A stretch of DNA of 64,000 nucleotides from Eonycteris spelaea (taxonomy: Eukaryota > Chordata > Mammalia > Chiroptera > Pteropodidae). The stretch lies in assembly GCA_003508835.1 (NCBI GenBank), contig PUFA01000066.1:1612001-1676000 (forward strand), read 5' to 3'. Positions 20,561-32,179 of this stretch are shown here, one piece after another (the stretch's first letter is position 1; each line of letters opens with the position of its first letter). A program made the translations under genes and the position numbers. Below the pieces are notes generated by a model. It worked only from the letters and a program-made list of their open reading frames with translations. It searched no databases and was not told the origin of the DNA.

Positions 20561-20947
20561 TTACCAACTTTCCAGGCAAATTCCTTTTCAAGACCTGACT
20601 TAATCCTGTTCTCTCCGGGCAGCACCCACTCCCCAAATGGCTGGATGCTTCTTCTCAGTTCCCTGGACACCTGACAGGCAGCCTTGCTGAGAAGTGCCTG
20701 AGCTCAGGGGATGGTCGATGAATGGAAACAGATGAGCAAGCATGTGTTTATGTTCAGATATGTGGGGATGTGCTGTGCGTACACGCATCGGATCACACGT
20801 GGGTACGTTTGCGTGCTCGCTAATTGATGAGGAGACGTGCGTAGGTGTGTTTGTGTGCAGTGAACTGCATCACGTGCCTCGGAGTGGTGTTGTCTCAGCA
20901 AGGGCACGGATATAGCATCCGAGTAGGAGGCTTGGTGGAATGAGACA

Positions 20948-21022
20948 TGTCTGTGTGTGTTTTGTAAGTGCGTGAGTATGTGCGTGTGAGTGCGTGAGTG
21001 TCTGAGTGTGTGTGACTTGTGT
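20948..21022 (+). repeat. Degenerate (TG)n / GTGAG-rich tract
   Basis: Imperfect GTGTGTG, GCGTGAG and GTGTCTGAG units run over about 75 bp. Confidence 0.75.
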
Positions 21023-23069
21023 TGGGCGGGAAGGAGGCGCGCACACACACCTAACAGTCCCAGCCTATCGGCTGCTATGGGTCACAGACCACACTGCCCT
21101 GTTGGTGGCACAGAAACGCAGTGCAGGGATGGGTTTCTGCCCAGGACTCAGGAGGAGGAGAGAGGGGATGGAAAGGGAGGAGAGATTTCCATGCCATTGG
21201 CTCCGCAGCTTATATCTGGCTCTCTGGGTCTCTGGCGCCAACACAAAGGGCCTCAATGTGCAGTCACCCGTCTATGCCGGGGACATGCCTGGGGCTGCCC
21301 AGGCCTAGTGTTTGCCATATTCCCTCTCCATCCTTTTTTCCGTGAAGGACCCTTTTAGGCCATGGAGCATTTGCCTTTGAAGAGGCCACACCAGTCTGGG
21401 CTGAGCTTCCCCAGGAGGAGGCAGCCCGTGGGGCAGAGCTGCAGGCTAGTGCCAGACACCTGGCCGGGCCACCCTGGCTCCATGTCGGCGGACAAACCAC
21501 TCGCTTCTCAGCCGCATCACGGGCGTGATGCATAGAACCACCCAGCTCCGAGAGCTTCAGGGAAAACAGAAGGTGCTGGTTCCTGTGACGTGCTAACCAG
21601 AGCCCTGGCCACAGTTAGTTTTCGGTGGCATTGGTTGTTCCTGTCGTCCTGCCTCCTGGCAAAGCCTCCACACTCAGATTCAGGCCACTTCCTCAGACAC
21701 CTGCCCTCGGGTCCCCGCTGGTTCTCTGACAGACCACTCCTGGGGCTGCCCTGGTTCGGCCCTTTTTTCTTCTCAGTCCCTGACACTTTCCTGGGCCAGA
21801 TCTCTGTTTCCCACCCCTCCCCGCACTGAGGATTGACTTTTTCTTCTTGATACTCACTCCTGTTCCATCCACCAGGAGCAAAGCCCGATAGGCTGCCTCT
21901 GGTTGTTCCCCATCACTGTACCCCAGGAGGCCTGGTCACCCCTGAAGCATCCCTTATTCCTGCCCCTCCGAACAGACCCCCATTCCTTCCAGAGAGAAAA
22001 CAGGAGGGAAGGAGGCAGGAATCGAGAGCTGGGCTTGGACCTGCTAAGTTTCACTCCAGGGCCCTCCCAGTCCCCACAGAGGGTCCTGGCTCATCCTGTT
22101 CCAGGAGCCCCCCACTCGCCCCACCCTTGACCACTGGTTCTCCACTTACAGCCCAGGGTTCCAAATCTCTGAGAAGAGTCTGAGTCGGAAAAGTCCTCCA
22201 GCTGATATCTCTGCTCCTTCCTCTGTCCCCAGGGAAGGACAGGCTGTGAGGATTTATTCTTGATTAAATAATATATGCTAATTTATGCACCGCAGGAGGC
22301 CTGGGGCTCCTGGGCTGCAGTCAGAGCTGCCCTTTCCTGGGAAGTGTCCCGTGGACACATGGGTCGGAGTCAGGCCTCATGCTTGGGGACCAGCCCCTCT
22401 CTCCTGATCCACCCAGGTCACAGCAAAGGCCAAAGAGCATCTCTGACTCCCACGCTCCCAGAGAACCTGGAATGAGGCTCTACAAGTGGTTCCAGATGCT
22501 GAGGGCCCCATGCAGAGAGGCTGCTGGAAACCAGATGCCTCCGGGACACCAAGGCCCCTGCAAATGTCTACTGAGGAATTCGACCCAGGTCAGGTGGGAC
22601 CGAGCCAAGGACCCGCCCCTGCACCCCTCGCTGACAAAATCTTCAACTGCTTGAGATGCTACGCAGAAGCTACCGGTCTTTTCAAGCTTTGTGTTCTCAT
22701 ATCAAAACCGAGATCCCGGACTCTCCTTGCAAAGACTGAGCACCTGGCGACATCAGGTCAGCATCCCGGGGACCGACCACAAACTTGGGTGGCAGCCTCC
22801 TTGTGTGTGGGGGCGCCCTCCATGGCCCCCAGTGTCTGCTGTGGCACCCCTGCCTGGGATGACTTGCCTGGCTTTGGTAGGAGCTCAGTGTGCAACGTGG
22901 TTTCCACAGTTAAGGGGAAATTTGTAAATACAAAGTCTGTGGTCGGGTATTGAAGCCACTGCGAGGTGTCCCCCACTTACCTCCCGCTTCGGGTCAGACC
23001 CCACCGCAGGTTCTGCCCTCCACGTGTTCCCATGTTTCCAGCCCATGCCTGCATCTTCCATCTCTCATA
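21023..23069. other. Unassigned, GC-moderate sequence
   Basis: No repeat or exon recognised over about 2 kb. Several overlapping frames (122, 100 and 155 codons) occur on both strands. An AT-rich island at 22258-22290 contains ATGCTAAT and ATTTATGC, weakly POU-like. Confidence 0.35.
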
Positions 23070-23150
23070 AGTTCAACGATGAGTCCTTTAAGGACACGCT
23101 TCCAGGTCACTTCCTCCATGAAGCCCTCCCCAATCCAGCAATCCCAAATG
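23070..23150 (+). mobile_element. L2 LINE fragment
   Basis: 'caggtcacttcctccatgaa' and 'gccctccccaatccagcaat' resemble the L2 'ccacctcctccaggaagccttcc' region. Confidence 0.45.
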
Positions 23151-23794
23151 CTGATTTAGTTTAAGACCCATGGGAACCAGGTCAGCAATTCCCAAGGCCC
23201 TTCTAGTGGAGGCATTTTTGTTCCTTTGGGAAAGGAAGAAAAAGGGGTCGGAAGGACTCAGGACTTCCCATCCCCAGGCCTGAGTGGGCCCCCCTGGGCC
23301 CTCGAACCCTCCCCCGTTCTGCCCCCCCATCAAGTCCAGGCTTCGTCCTCAAGAAAATCCATAAGCCAGAGCTGAGCAATAGGACGGGAGCCCACGAAGC
23401 CCCTGCCAGCCGTTGGCATGTGGGACCCTTAGTCACCAGAACAGCTGAGGCTAGCTAAGGGGCTACGAAGGCCGCCACTGGCTGTGGCGGCGACCATTCT
23501 GCCACGGGCATGGCTGCAGTAAATCATACTTAGTGGTCACGTAACACCGGTGAGAGGTTAGGAAGCGAAGCCCTGCTCAGCGGCTGCACAGCTGCCTGGA
23601 GAAGCTAACCAGCTGCTGTCCGCAGGTGATGCCACCCGTCCCGCCGCATAGGTGAGGTTCATCTGGGGGAGACTCATTTACCTCACACAGCCTCAGGGCC
23701 CTGCAAAGGCATTCCCAAGACTGTGGCAGGAGCTGACCAGGCTCATCACGGGGCCTTCCAGCCACGGACCCTTAGAGGGTCATTTGTCCAGTGA

Positions 23795-23980
23795 CTCTTC
23801 CAGCTTCGTCACCTCCTAGTTGTGTAACGTAGCCTCTCTGTGCCTCGTTTCCCCGTTGGTCAAATAGGAATCGTTACAGAGCCATTGAGCAGAGTAAATT
23901 ATTTAGCGGATGTAAAGGTACTTAGAGCAGAGCTGGGCCCATAGGAAATTCTCAACAATGTGGGTAATTATTATTATTTT
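23795..23980 (+). mobile_element. MIR SINE
   Basis: 'cacctcctagttgtgtaacg', 'tctctgtgcctcgtttcccc', 'taaaggtacttagagcagag' and 'attattattattttc' follow MIR in order across nearly its full length. Confidence 0.85.
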
Positions 23981-24009
23981 CCGACTAATCATCTGGCCTC
24001 TCTCCAGCC

Positions 24010-24205
24010 TTTATCCTTCTCTTGGTCCTTATTATCACCTGGTATTCTCTGTATATTTATGTCTCTATTTTGCTTATTATCAGTTTCTCTGAGTGTAATT
24101 TAAAATGCCTGCAGGCAGGGATAATGCTCACGGCTGTTTCTGTAGAGCCTAGAACGGTGCCTGACACATAGTAGCTGCTCCATAAACATTCGTTGAATGA
24201 ATTTT
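24010..24205 (+). mobile_element. L2 LINE, 3' end
   Basis: 'atgcctgcaggcagggataa', 'agagcctagaacggtgcctg' and 'acacatagtagctgctccat' are the L2 terminal motifs, ending 'cattcgttgaatgaatt'. Confidence 0.85.
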
Positions 24206-24311
24206 AGCACTTGTCACATTGTATTATGATTATTTACATTGTGGTGTGATTAATAAACTAATTTCAGGCTCATCTCTTTTTCTTCCTTATGATAGCTCTT
24301 GTGGACTCAGC

Positions 24312-24346
24312 AAAAAAAAAAAAAAAGAAGAAAAAAGAAAAAAAAG
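24312..24346 (+). repeat. A-rich purine tract
   Basis: A runs broken by single G residues over 35 bp, following 'ctcagc'. Confidence 0.9.
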
Positions 24347-24574
24347 AATGACAAGGTGAATTTCTGTCCAATGGGAAGCAATCAGGCTTGGGGGCTCTGA
24401 GTTCTAAGCCCCTTTCTGTCTGGGTTTCAATGTCGAAACCTTATGCCCATCAAGTAATTACGGTAACTGGGTACTGCCACCCAGCATGGCAGTTGGAACC
24501 CAACTTCAACAGAGGCCATGGAGAACAGGAGAAATGGTTTTAATAACAGCAACTATTACTGCTCTGGTGATGGT

Positions 24575-24720
24575 CCTAGCTGACATGTATCGAGTAGGCC
24601 AAGCAAGGTTCTCAGTGTTTCCCACACATTAAGATGTTTATTCATCACAACGACCCTCTGAGTAGTGACGAGTATTATTTCCCTTTTACAGATGGGTAAG
24701 CTGAGTGGCACATGGGGATT
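24575..24720 (-). mobile_element. MIR SINE, reverse
   Basis: 'gctgacatgtatcgagtagg', 'tattcatcacaacgaccctc', 'ttttacagatgggtaagctg' match the reversed MIR 3' half. Confidence 0.75.
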
Positions 24721-25559
24721 CGATTGGTCAATATACATAATGGGCACCCCACAAGGTTAGCTGTTGTTTTATTGGTTTGCTGCAGACTCCTAATCCTATA
24801 CCAGCAAGAGTCTGGGCAGAAACAGGTGAAGGCAAACGCAAAAGAACATTCCCACCAACCAGAAACAGAAACACGGCCCCAAAGCAGCATGCCCCCAAAG
24901 CCAGGGCGCCAAGTTCTTTCCTAATGGGACAGTTGTTCGGATCACATACCAGTCATCAGGACCAAAACCCGGTCTCGACCTCAGACCAGACAGAATGTGT
25001 ACAAACACTGAGCCAACGAGTTGAAACCCCAAAGTACCACCAGTCCAAACAAACAGCACCGTCCCCTGGGGAGGCAGGGCCTGGCTCGTCATCGGACCCT
25101 GATGTTTTCTCGTTCTGGAGCTGGATGGAGACAGGCCGAGAGCCAGAGGGATGTCTCGAGAGCAGGTTTCTCCGGGGACCTGCAGGAATATCGTGTTCTC
25201 TAAGGTTCCAAGTTAAGTTCTCGGTGCTTGGATTTTTGTTTGCAAAGCAGAACACATTGGATTCAAGAACTCAGGCTGCAGAGCTGGCTCTGGGGGGTAG
25301 GAACCCCTGGGAAGACAGGAGATCAGGCTCCCTTTATCCCCTGCCCTCACCAGCCATTCCCTCAGGGTTGCTTGGCACAGACCAGAACGGCCTCCTCCTC
25401 GGAAGCCCTGCTGCCGTAGCATGACATGGGTGGGACAGAGACAGACCTGCAATTATTGACAAAGTGGTACAAAGCCACCTGATTCTGTCTGAAGTTTGAG
25501 CATGAGGTTATATGGAGATGTGTTATGGGAAATTAGGGATCGAGGTAGAAGAGGGTGTT
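24721..25559. other. Unassigned sequence with a 215-codon open frame
   Basis: The + frame 24777-25424 is the longest outside the GC-rich right end. It has no recognised domain, no signal peptide and no splice context I can defend, and minus-strand frames of 98 and 99 codons overlap it. I treat it as probably chance. Confidence 0.3.
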
Positions 25560-26190
25560 TTCTACCCTTTTTAAAATTATGAAATACAACACACATCCAG
25601 AAAAGTACATAAATGCATATTTATTATGATTAACAGATTACTATCGGGTGAACATTCAGACATCCCTCACACTGCACATCAAGACATAGATGTTCCCGGG
25701 AGCTTTCCGTGTCTCCTGGACCAAACTCAGCCTCCTCGATTCTTAAAAGTCGTCACTATTCTGACTCCAGGTAAAAGTGTCCTTGCTTTCCTCTGTTTTT
25801 ACACTGTTTTAGTCTGCTTGCACGAACAAACACTACAGTTCAGTGTTGATTGCTTTGGGACATAATGTGAGTAGGGTTGCTCGAAATACATTCTTTTGTG
25901 TCTGGCTTGTTTTGCTCAGTGGTGTGATGCGTGTTGTTTCATCCTTCCTTGACAGGATGCCTTTGGGCGAGTACATCATGTCACGTTTATTTATTCCACT
26001 GCTGATGGACACCTGGGTTGTCCGTGACACTGGGGCTATTTCCAACGCCGCTGCAGTGGACATCCTTGGATGGGCTTCCTACTGCACACGTGAAACGCAC
26101 TTCTGCTGGGGATGCAATAAGTGCAACTGCTGAGCATCATGTTTTTGCATCTTCCATTCTTTTAGACAACACCAGAGCACTCTCCCAATG
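25560..26190 (-). mobile_element. L1 LINE 3' region, antisense
   Basis: Reads like the reversed 3' end of an old L1: 'attatgaaatacaacacaca' at the poly-A side, 'tgtgtctggcttgttttgct', 'ttccactgctgatggacacc' and 'ggctatttccaacgccgctg'. Frequent indels destroy any coding. Confidence 0.75.
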
Positions 26191-26469
26191 CCAGCCATGG
26201 GCTTGAGGTCTGGTCGCTCACCACCTGGCACTGTGGGAACATTATGTTCTCACTCAGGCTCATGCCCTTAGCTAAGGTCAGCCCTTTATCACAGGAGGCC
26301 GGTACCCAGGATGAGCATCCTGAGGTAGGAGTGGGGTGCATTCACACCTGGACATGACTCTGTTTGGCCCGTGAGGTCAGCACACAAGCTATACCACTTG
26401 CGGGTCTTGACTCAGGGGCTAAGAGAAGGAGCCCTGGAATTCCTCTCCTGGCTGCCCACGCTGCCGACC

Positions 26470-26640
26470 GACCATATTATCGCAGGTGATTTAATTAGCC
26501 TCCTGTGCCTTGGTTTCCTCTCGCGTGTTAAGAGTGGGTGATAACACTGACCTCTCTGAGTTGTCGTGAAGATTAGCGAGTTAATGCATGCAAAGCACTT
26601 GGAATGCTGCAGGAGCCCAGGGAGTGCTCAATGGCCTTTA
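26470..26640 (+). mobile_element. MIR SINE
   Basis: 'tcctgtgccttggtttcctc', 'gttgtcgtgaagattagcga' and 'agttaatgcatgcaaagcac' follow the MIR 3' two-thirds. Confidence 0.8.
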
Positions 26641-27767
26641 GCCAGAACTAAGGCTGTTCCGGCTCCCACCCTGCCTCTGGACCTCCCAGGGCACCGTGAG
26701 GATTACGTTCTAAGGGCGGTGTACGAGACACGAATGGTGCGGGGTCGAAGCTGCCCGTGGAGCTCAGTATACCCAGGTGCGCCATTTCTCGGTGAGTCTA
26801 GTGCCGTGCTGGGGTGAGGTCTCGATTTTTTTGGTTGGGTCTGAGATGAAGGAGTTGACTGCCTTTAAGGGCTGGTCATGTTGTAGGAAAAGTTGTGTAT
26901 CTTTAAAGAGCAGAATTGCATTCAGCGCAGGAAGACTTCGGACATTGAGCACAGTGGGGGATGGGACAGACTGGGAACAGCAGAATCAGGGGTTCCATGC
27001 TCATTCTGGGCCCAGGGTCTGGGGATGGGGGTGGGGGCGACTGAGAGGCTGGTGTGGTCTGCACCTGTTTGCTTCCTTTAGCGGGGCATGAAATCACTCA
27101 AGGTGGACATGCAGCTGAGAGGAATTCACTCAAGACCGGTTGGGGCTATCTCAGAAATAGCATTTAGATAACACAGTATCCCATCCAGAAGTGGTCCCTT
27201 CTACATTCATTTTCAACCTTGTGATTTTATCAAGGAGAGAGTTTCAGGTTGATCTTAGGGAGTCTTTACCCGCTAACAAATGCAAATTTCTTTTTGATAA
27301 AAGAGAAAGCCAGCTCTGCTCAGAGCCTCCAGGGCCTGTGTCTGTCAGAACGGCTTAACAGTATTTACTTTTGTGTTTAGGATTCTCCGCTATCTTCTGG
27401 CCAGCCCTGAAGACCCCGTGGGGCTGGGGTTGGCTGCAGACGCTCTCAATAGAGGAAGAATCTAAAGGAGAGGGTCCAGATATTTGACTAAAGTATAGGG
27501 CAGAACATAGATGTGGTTAAAAATACCCTGAACACACCTAAATTATAAATGATAAAAACACACATTCATAAATTACAGTAGGCTTTTTTTTTTGCATACA
27601 CATGCAGTTGCTTGCATTTGAAGGCTCTGTTGAAGAAAATATTCCTGTATATTTAAAAACGAGAATCAAAGAGGTGAGCTAGATGTTCACGGTCTGAATC
27701 ACAGAAGAACAGTTGGTACATGGTCCCCACCTCCTGTTCTTCCAGGGCACCAGGCCATTGATTATTT
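26641..27767. other. Unassigned sequence
   Basis: No gene recognised. A G-quadruplex motif lies at 27008-27037. Frames of 104 (+) and 64 (-) codons overlap there. Confidence 0.4.
27008..27037 (+). other. G-quadruplex motif
   Basis: G-runs of 3, 3, 4, 5 or more and 5 residues occur with loops no longer than four bases, ending in GGGGGTGGGGG. Weaker than the motif at 16029 because of the CCCA loop. Confidence 0.65.
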
Positions 27768-27792
27768 CCAACAACAATAACAACAACAATAG
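27768..27792 (+). repeat. (CAA)n microsatellite
   Basis: Imperfect CAA and TAA units just upstream of a reversed MIR, probably derived from its tail. Confidence 0.75.
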
Positions 27793-27995
27793 TATTAACA
27801 CTGAGAACTTTCTATGTACATGAGGTTTTCCAAGTATTTTAAACATATCAGGTTCTTTTATTATTACACCAACTCGGTGAGGTAGGTTTCTTATTATTCC
27901 TATCTCTCGGATGGAGAAAATAAGGCAAAGAAAGTTCTGGAGATTGAACCCAGATGGTCTGGCTTCAGAGTCTGTGATTTCGGCTACTGCGTTAA
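27793..27995 (-). mobile_element. MIR SINE, reverse
   Basis: 'aactcggtgaggtaggtttc', 'tcggatggagaaaataaggc', 'gattgaacccagatggtctg' trace the reversed MIR. Confidence 0.8.
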
Positions 27996-28640
27996 TGGTG
28001 CTAAGAGCCATATGCATTATTCACATTTTAAATGGTTATTTTTTTCCTTTTTCTCTGTATTTCTTTCTTTCCATCTCTCTGTGTTTTGTGTTTGCTGAGC
28101 ACATACAGATGGAGTCTTGTAGGTTAAGACGCCTATAGTTGGGTCCCCAGTGTTGGTCCCAAAGCCCTCCTGTGTCCCTGTCCCAGCTCTGCCTCTAATG
28201 GATGAACCATCCAGCCCCACCAGCTGTTTCTTCGTTTGCCACACAAAAGCTGGGGTGCAGGGAACTGGAGAAGGGCCTGAGGTCCTTCACTTCTCAGAGT
28301 CTATTAATAGCACCATAATGATTCCCTCAGATTCATCCCAGGCACACACAGCAGCAAGACTACCCCGGTCCCACGCTCTGCACAGCCCTGACCCTCCAGA
28401 TGCATCCCTCTCCTCTCCTTCTCCCTTTACATCTCTCCTTCTGGAATCTTCTCTCATGCCCTGGCCATGAGTCCCAACAGAGCTCTGTGTCTGGATATCT
28501 GGGAAGGGCCATCCACAGGCCTCATCCCAAACTTCACAGGCCCTCTAGACAGAGAGAGGCGTAGCAGTGACAGCCTCTGAGGCAGCAGAGAGGGGCATGC
28601 TGGGAGAAATGTCACACCCATCCCTGTTAACTCTCTCCTC
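27996..28640. other. Unassigned sequence
   Basis: Pyrimidine-rich around 28040-28090 and 28400-28440. No gene or certain repeat. Confidence 0.4.
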
Positions 28641-28800
28641 TCGGGCCATATGCCCTTGAAACAAGATTTATAAATATTTTGTACCCAGAAACCATCTGCA
28701 GAATCTAATAATGAGGAGCTCGGTACAATTTGTGACATAAGGTGTTTATTGAATGTGTGTTAATTACACTTGTAGCAAAACAAACTTAGCTCTTTAAAAA
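28641..28800. promoter_or_regulatory. Candidate conserved non-coding element
   Basis: AT-rich unique sequence: 'aagatttataaatattttgt', 'gaatctaataatgaggagct', 'aaggtgtttattgaatgtgt' and 'gttaattacacttgtagc'. It combines TAATTA, AGGTGTT and TTTATAAATA cores. No repeat match. Confidence 0.3.
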
Positions 28801-29099
28801 GGGGTGTGGGGTGTGGGCAGGAATAAAGTGCTTAGGTGGCAGTTTCCAGAGAGATGGCAGCAAGATGCTGGCCGTGGGGGCAGGCTGGGTGCAGTCTGGA
28901 GTGAGTGAAGCTGCCATGAACCCCAGGGCATCCAGGAAATGGAGGCTGGACTAGAGACCCATGGAGGGAGGGGCGGGGGCCAAGAAGTCGGAAGGGACTG
29001 GGGACTAAGGGAAACTGGGCAGGCTGAGCAATGCAAAGAGAGGGACTTCTATATGAAAGGCCAGACGGCTCTTTAACCATATTCCATCAGTAGGTACTA

Positions 29100-29310
29100 A
29101 TTGACTGGGCCTGGGCATGTGAGATGTCCTAGGCCTTGGCCCTAGTGAGACTTATAGTCTACTTGGGGAGTGAACAGGAAAACAATAAGTAAATAAGAAA
29201 TTCATGCTGTCAAATATGATCAGCATGGCTGTTAAGCAGAGAGTTCTGTGCCAGTGGAGGGATTACTGTACTCAGGTGGTGAAGGAGCGCCTCTCTAGGA
29301 GGTGAATGGA
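29100..29310 (-). mobile_element. L2 LINE, antisense
   Basis: 'agtgagacttatagtctact', 'gaaaacaataagtaaataag' and 'ctgtgccagtggagggatta' match the reversed L2 3' region. Confidence 0.6.
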
Positions 29311-29324
29311 AGGAGGACAAGGAG

Positions 29325-29415
29325 TGATGATAATACTGCTAATGACGGTGCATGGAGTTACCACATGCCTGTTATTGCCTTGAGAGCTTTACTTAGCTTC
29401 AACTCATTTATTCTC
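29325..29415 (-). mobile_element. MIR SINE fragment, reverse
   Basis: 'catgcctgttattgccttga', 'gagctttacttagcttcaac' and 'tcatttattctca' are the reversed MIR 3' end, cut off where the next element begins. Confidence 0.65.
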
Positions 29416-29439
29416 ATGAGAGAGTCCAGCATGTCCTTG

Positions 29440-29702
29440 TTAAATCAGGTTCTCCCTCCCATCAAACAAAAGAACTATATTTCCCAGCCTCCCTTGCAGT
29501 TAGGTGTAGCCACGTGACCTAGATTCAACAATCACATGTGGCTGGCCCAGAGAACCCTCCAAGGCAACATCCTGTTTTTTGGGGTGGAGCCAAAAGGTAG
29601 AAACCTGGGTCCCTGAATCACTGCAAGGAAGGTGGTCAACCAATACCCATGTGAGCTGGAAAAACTTCTGTTATGTTAATCTCTGATATTTAGTAGATAG
29701 TC
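29440..29702 (+). mobile_element. Ancient LTR-like interspersed repeat, family not named
   Basis: 'actatatttcccagcctccc', 'ttgcagttaggtgtagccac', 'gtgacctagattcaacaatc', then 'aacctgggtccctgaatcac'. A diverged relative lies at about 39030-39440. The layout is familiar from mammalian genomes, but I cannot give the exact name. Confidence 0.6.
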
Positions 29703-29805
29703 ATCTGTTCCAGTTTGTCTAGAATTGTGCTGATTCTAACACAGAAAGTCCCATATCCTGGGGAACCCCTCAGTCCTAGGCAAACTAAAATCTGGCCACC
29801 GTAGA
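29703..29805 (+). mobile_element. Possible short DNA-transposon fragment
   Basis: 'gtttgtctagaattgtgctg', 'gaaagtcccatatcctgggg' and 'aacccctcagtcctaggcaa' resemble a small hAT-type element. Assignment from memory only. Confidence 0.35.
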
Positions 29806-29839
29806 TTTAGGGATCATTGACACAGCGGTTAGTTACCCT

Positions 29840-30045
29840 GACTACCCTGATACAGTTATCACAGCAACCTTATAAGGCAGGTCCTGTTATTATCCTCACT
29901 GCTTAAATGGGGAAACTGAGACTGGGAAAAGATTTAACTCATTTCTCAGAAGTGATTTCCCAAAGGTCACATAGCTCGTAGAAGAGCCAGGAATGGAAAT
30001 GAGAGTCTGTCTCCTGAGTCCATGCTTCTAACCATGAATTCACAC
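29840..30045 (-). mobile_element. MIR SINE, reverse, with a CArG sequence
   Basis: 'aaccttataaggcaggtcct', 'aatggggaaactgagactgg', 'tcccaaaggtcacatagctc' follow the reversed MIR. The sequence CCTTATAAGG at 29868-29877 fits the SRF CArG consensus exactly. Confidence 0.85.
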
Positions 30046-30264
30046 TGTCCTTTCAGGGAGAGGTGAGAAAAGAAGGATCTGGTAGAAATGCATCCCAAGA
30101 GCAGCCTGCCAGCTCCCACTTACATTTTAGGACTTATCCATTGCATGTGTCTCTATTCATTGTTCTCTGAGTGGCTGAGGCAGAGAGAAGCATGTCTCTC
30201 TCTGGAGACTGCAAAGCATCTTGTCTCTATGATATCGTCAAGCTGTATCTTAACATTTTCCTAA

Positions 30265-30372
30265 CTGGATAGTATATTCCAGAGAGATGGAGTCCCTGGT
30301 GTTTTCATATTTTTGTTCCCCAGAGTCGAGCTCTGCCCCTTGCTGATAGCAGGTACTTAAGGAATATTTATT
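30265..30372 (+). mobile_element. L2 LINE, 3' end
   Basis: 'tatattccagagagatggag', 'tccctggtgttttcatattt' and 'gcaggtacttaaggaatatt' resemble the L2 terminus. Confidence 0.55.
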
Positions 30373-31720
30373 TTGAGGCCCCCAAATTTATTGAGAGCTG
30401 AAGCAGAGAGCAGAGGAGAGAGTGACAGAAATGCACAGACAGGAAATACTGACTACTTATTTGCTGTATACTAACACTACTGAGAGGCCAGCCTAACTGG
30501 AAAAAAAACACACAAACAAACAAACAAATGAAACAGCCTCTTCTAAGGAGTGACACTGAAAGGCTCCTGGGAAAATTGTTTCAGATTAGCAGGATTCAGA
30601 AGCGCACACTGAGAGGCCTCCCGTTGAGGCCCAGCTTCTAGGAAAGCCCGTTATTCCAATGGTCCCCTGCTTGCTCTGTGCCTGTCACTGGTGCATTTGT
30701 CTGAGATCCCTTGCTCTGTGTCACAGAGGGGCTGCTTCCCCCGGCCACCTTGTCACTGAGCTTTGGGTCATGTTTGGCCAGTGGAAAACATTGCCAGGGG
30801 ACTAAGGGCTGGGTGAAAGGAGAATCCAGGGCATTTTTCACTCTCTCTTCTGCCAGAGGCCAGATCTGTGCCTTCCCCGTGGCTCTAACTCCCTCCTGGT
30901 TTCTTAGGCCAACTCTGGTCTGGCCAGCTCTTCAGTAAGCCCCAGCCTGGCACATCGACTACCTGCTATAGGACGATGAATTACTAGTTTCTTCTCCAGG
31001 AAGATGAGTGTTAAGGTTAACTGTCCATCCCTTGCTGGCAGCTTCATTGTGGTCAGGAGAAAACAGTTCACCCATTTAAGAGCAAACATTTTGAAGGTGA
31101 ACTTACCGGAGATCGAGCCAACCAGGTTTCCATCCCATAAAAGCATGCACGGGTCAGTAGCATCCCACAGGCCTGCCATTCAGTGGCCGATGGAGAAGGG
31201 TCTGCTGATGACATTGGCATTTCTGGTTATTGGAATAAATCCTGCTCAGAAGAATTTCCAAGACAGAGTTTCCAGTATTTTGGTTCATATGCACGTCATA
31301 TATTAGTTACTATGATCTGTATATTGGTGGAGGTACAAGTAAATATGTGAAATATGGTTAGCTCTTATGCTTATACAAGATTAACAGTCTAAACGAAAAT
31401 TATTCCAGGGCTGTTCAGGGAATCCGTGTCCTCATTGGCCATAACTAGATCCCAAAAAGTTAGAGTGCTGAGAACCAATGGCCAATAGGACCTCTGTGTG
31501 ACCCAGTGCCAAAAGTTTTGGTCCTACCCTGGCCTTGCCTGCTGCCAGCATAGTCCTTCCCCACTTGAAGTTTTCTGCAACAATAGAATTAAGGATTGAT
31601 CGTGTGATCTTCTAAGACTAGAGATTCATTTCCAAGTCCTAACCTAAGTGCCCTAAGGGAGAAGGGATGGTGTAATATTCAACCCAATTCTGCCGCTAAC
31701 AACCCAGAATTAATCAGACT
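30373..31720. other. Unassigned sequence
   Basis: Contains an (AAAC)n tract at 30501-30528. A 100-codon frame at 31004-31306 and a 91-codon frame on the other strand overlap. No gene recognised. Confidence 0.4.
30501..30528 (+). repeat. (AAAC)n microsatellite
   Basis: Eight A residues, then CACAC and AAAC units to 30528. Confidence 0.85.
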
Positions 31721-31724
31721 CCAC

Positions 31725-32175
31725 AAGTTCAGGACACTGTCCCCAACATGCTGCCCTTACTTCACACACTCACCGCATGTTTGGGGGTCCCCAGGCCACC
31801 CACACTTCCAACCACTGGCTGCAAACTCAGAATTTCTCATGACCCACTCAGTTTCGATAATTCCCTAGAACGACTCACAGAACTCACTCTTCTTAGTATT
31901 ACGGTCTTAATACAAAGGCTACAGATCAGGACAGACACAGTGGGTGAGGTAGGTGAGGGTCTCAAACACAAAGCTCCCTGTCCTCTCCTCATTGGATCAG
32001 AATACATCACCCTCCTGGGACATTGATGTGTTCCACCCGCCAAGAGGGTCCTTCCTGGGAACACCGGATACATTCTTCATTATGGTGAAAAGGGTGGTGG
32101 ACAGAATCATATTTCCAGCCACACACCAACCCATCCTGTTGTCTAGCACCACCCAGGGGGCCTCCTCCCAGGTTA
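31725..32175. mobile_element. Solo LTR fragment, ERVL/MLT2-like
   Basis: 'tagaacgactcacagaactc' is a strong MLT2-family landmark, followed by 'cggtcttaatacaaaggcta', 'cagatcaggacagacacagt' and 'caccctcctgggacattgat'. Both ends are degraded and no internal genes are present. The exact subfamily and strand are not certain. Confidence 0.65.
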
Positions 32176-32179
32176 TGGA

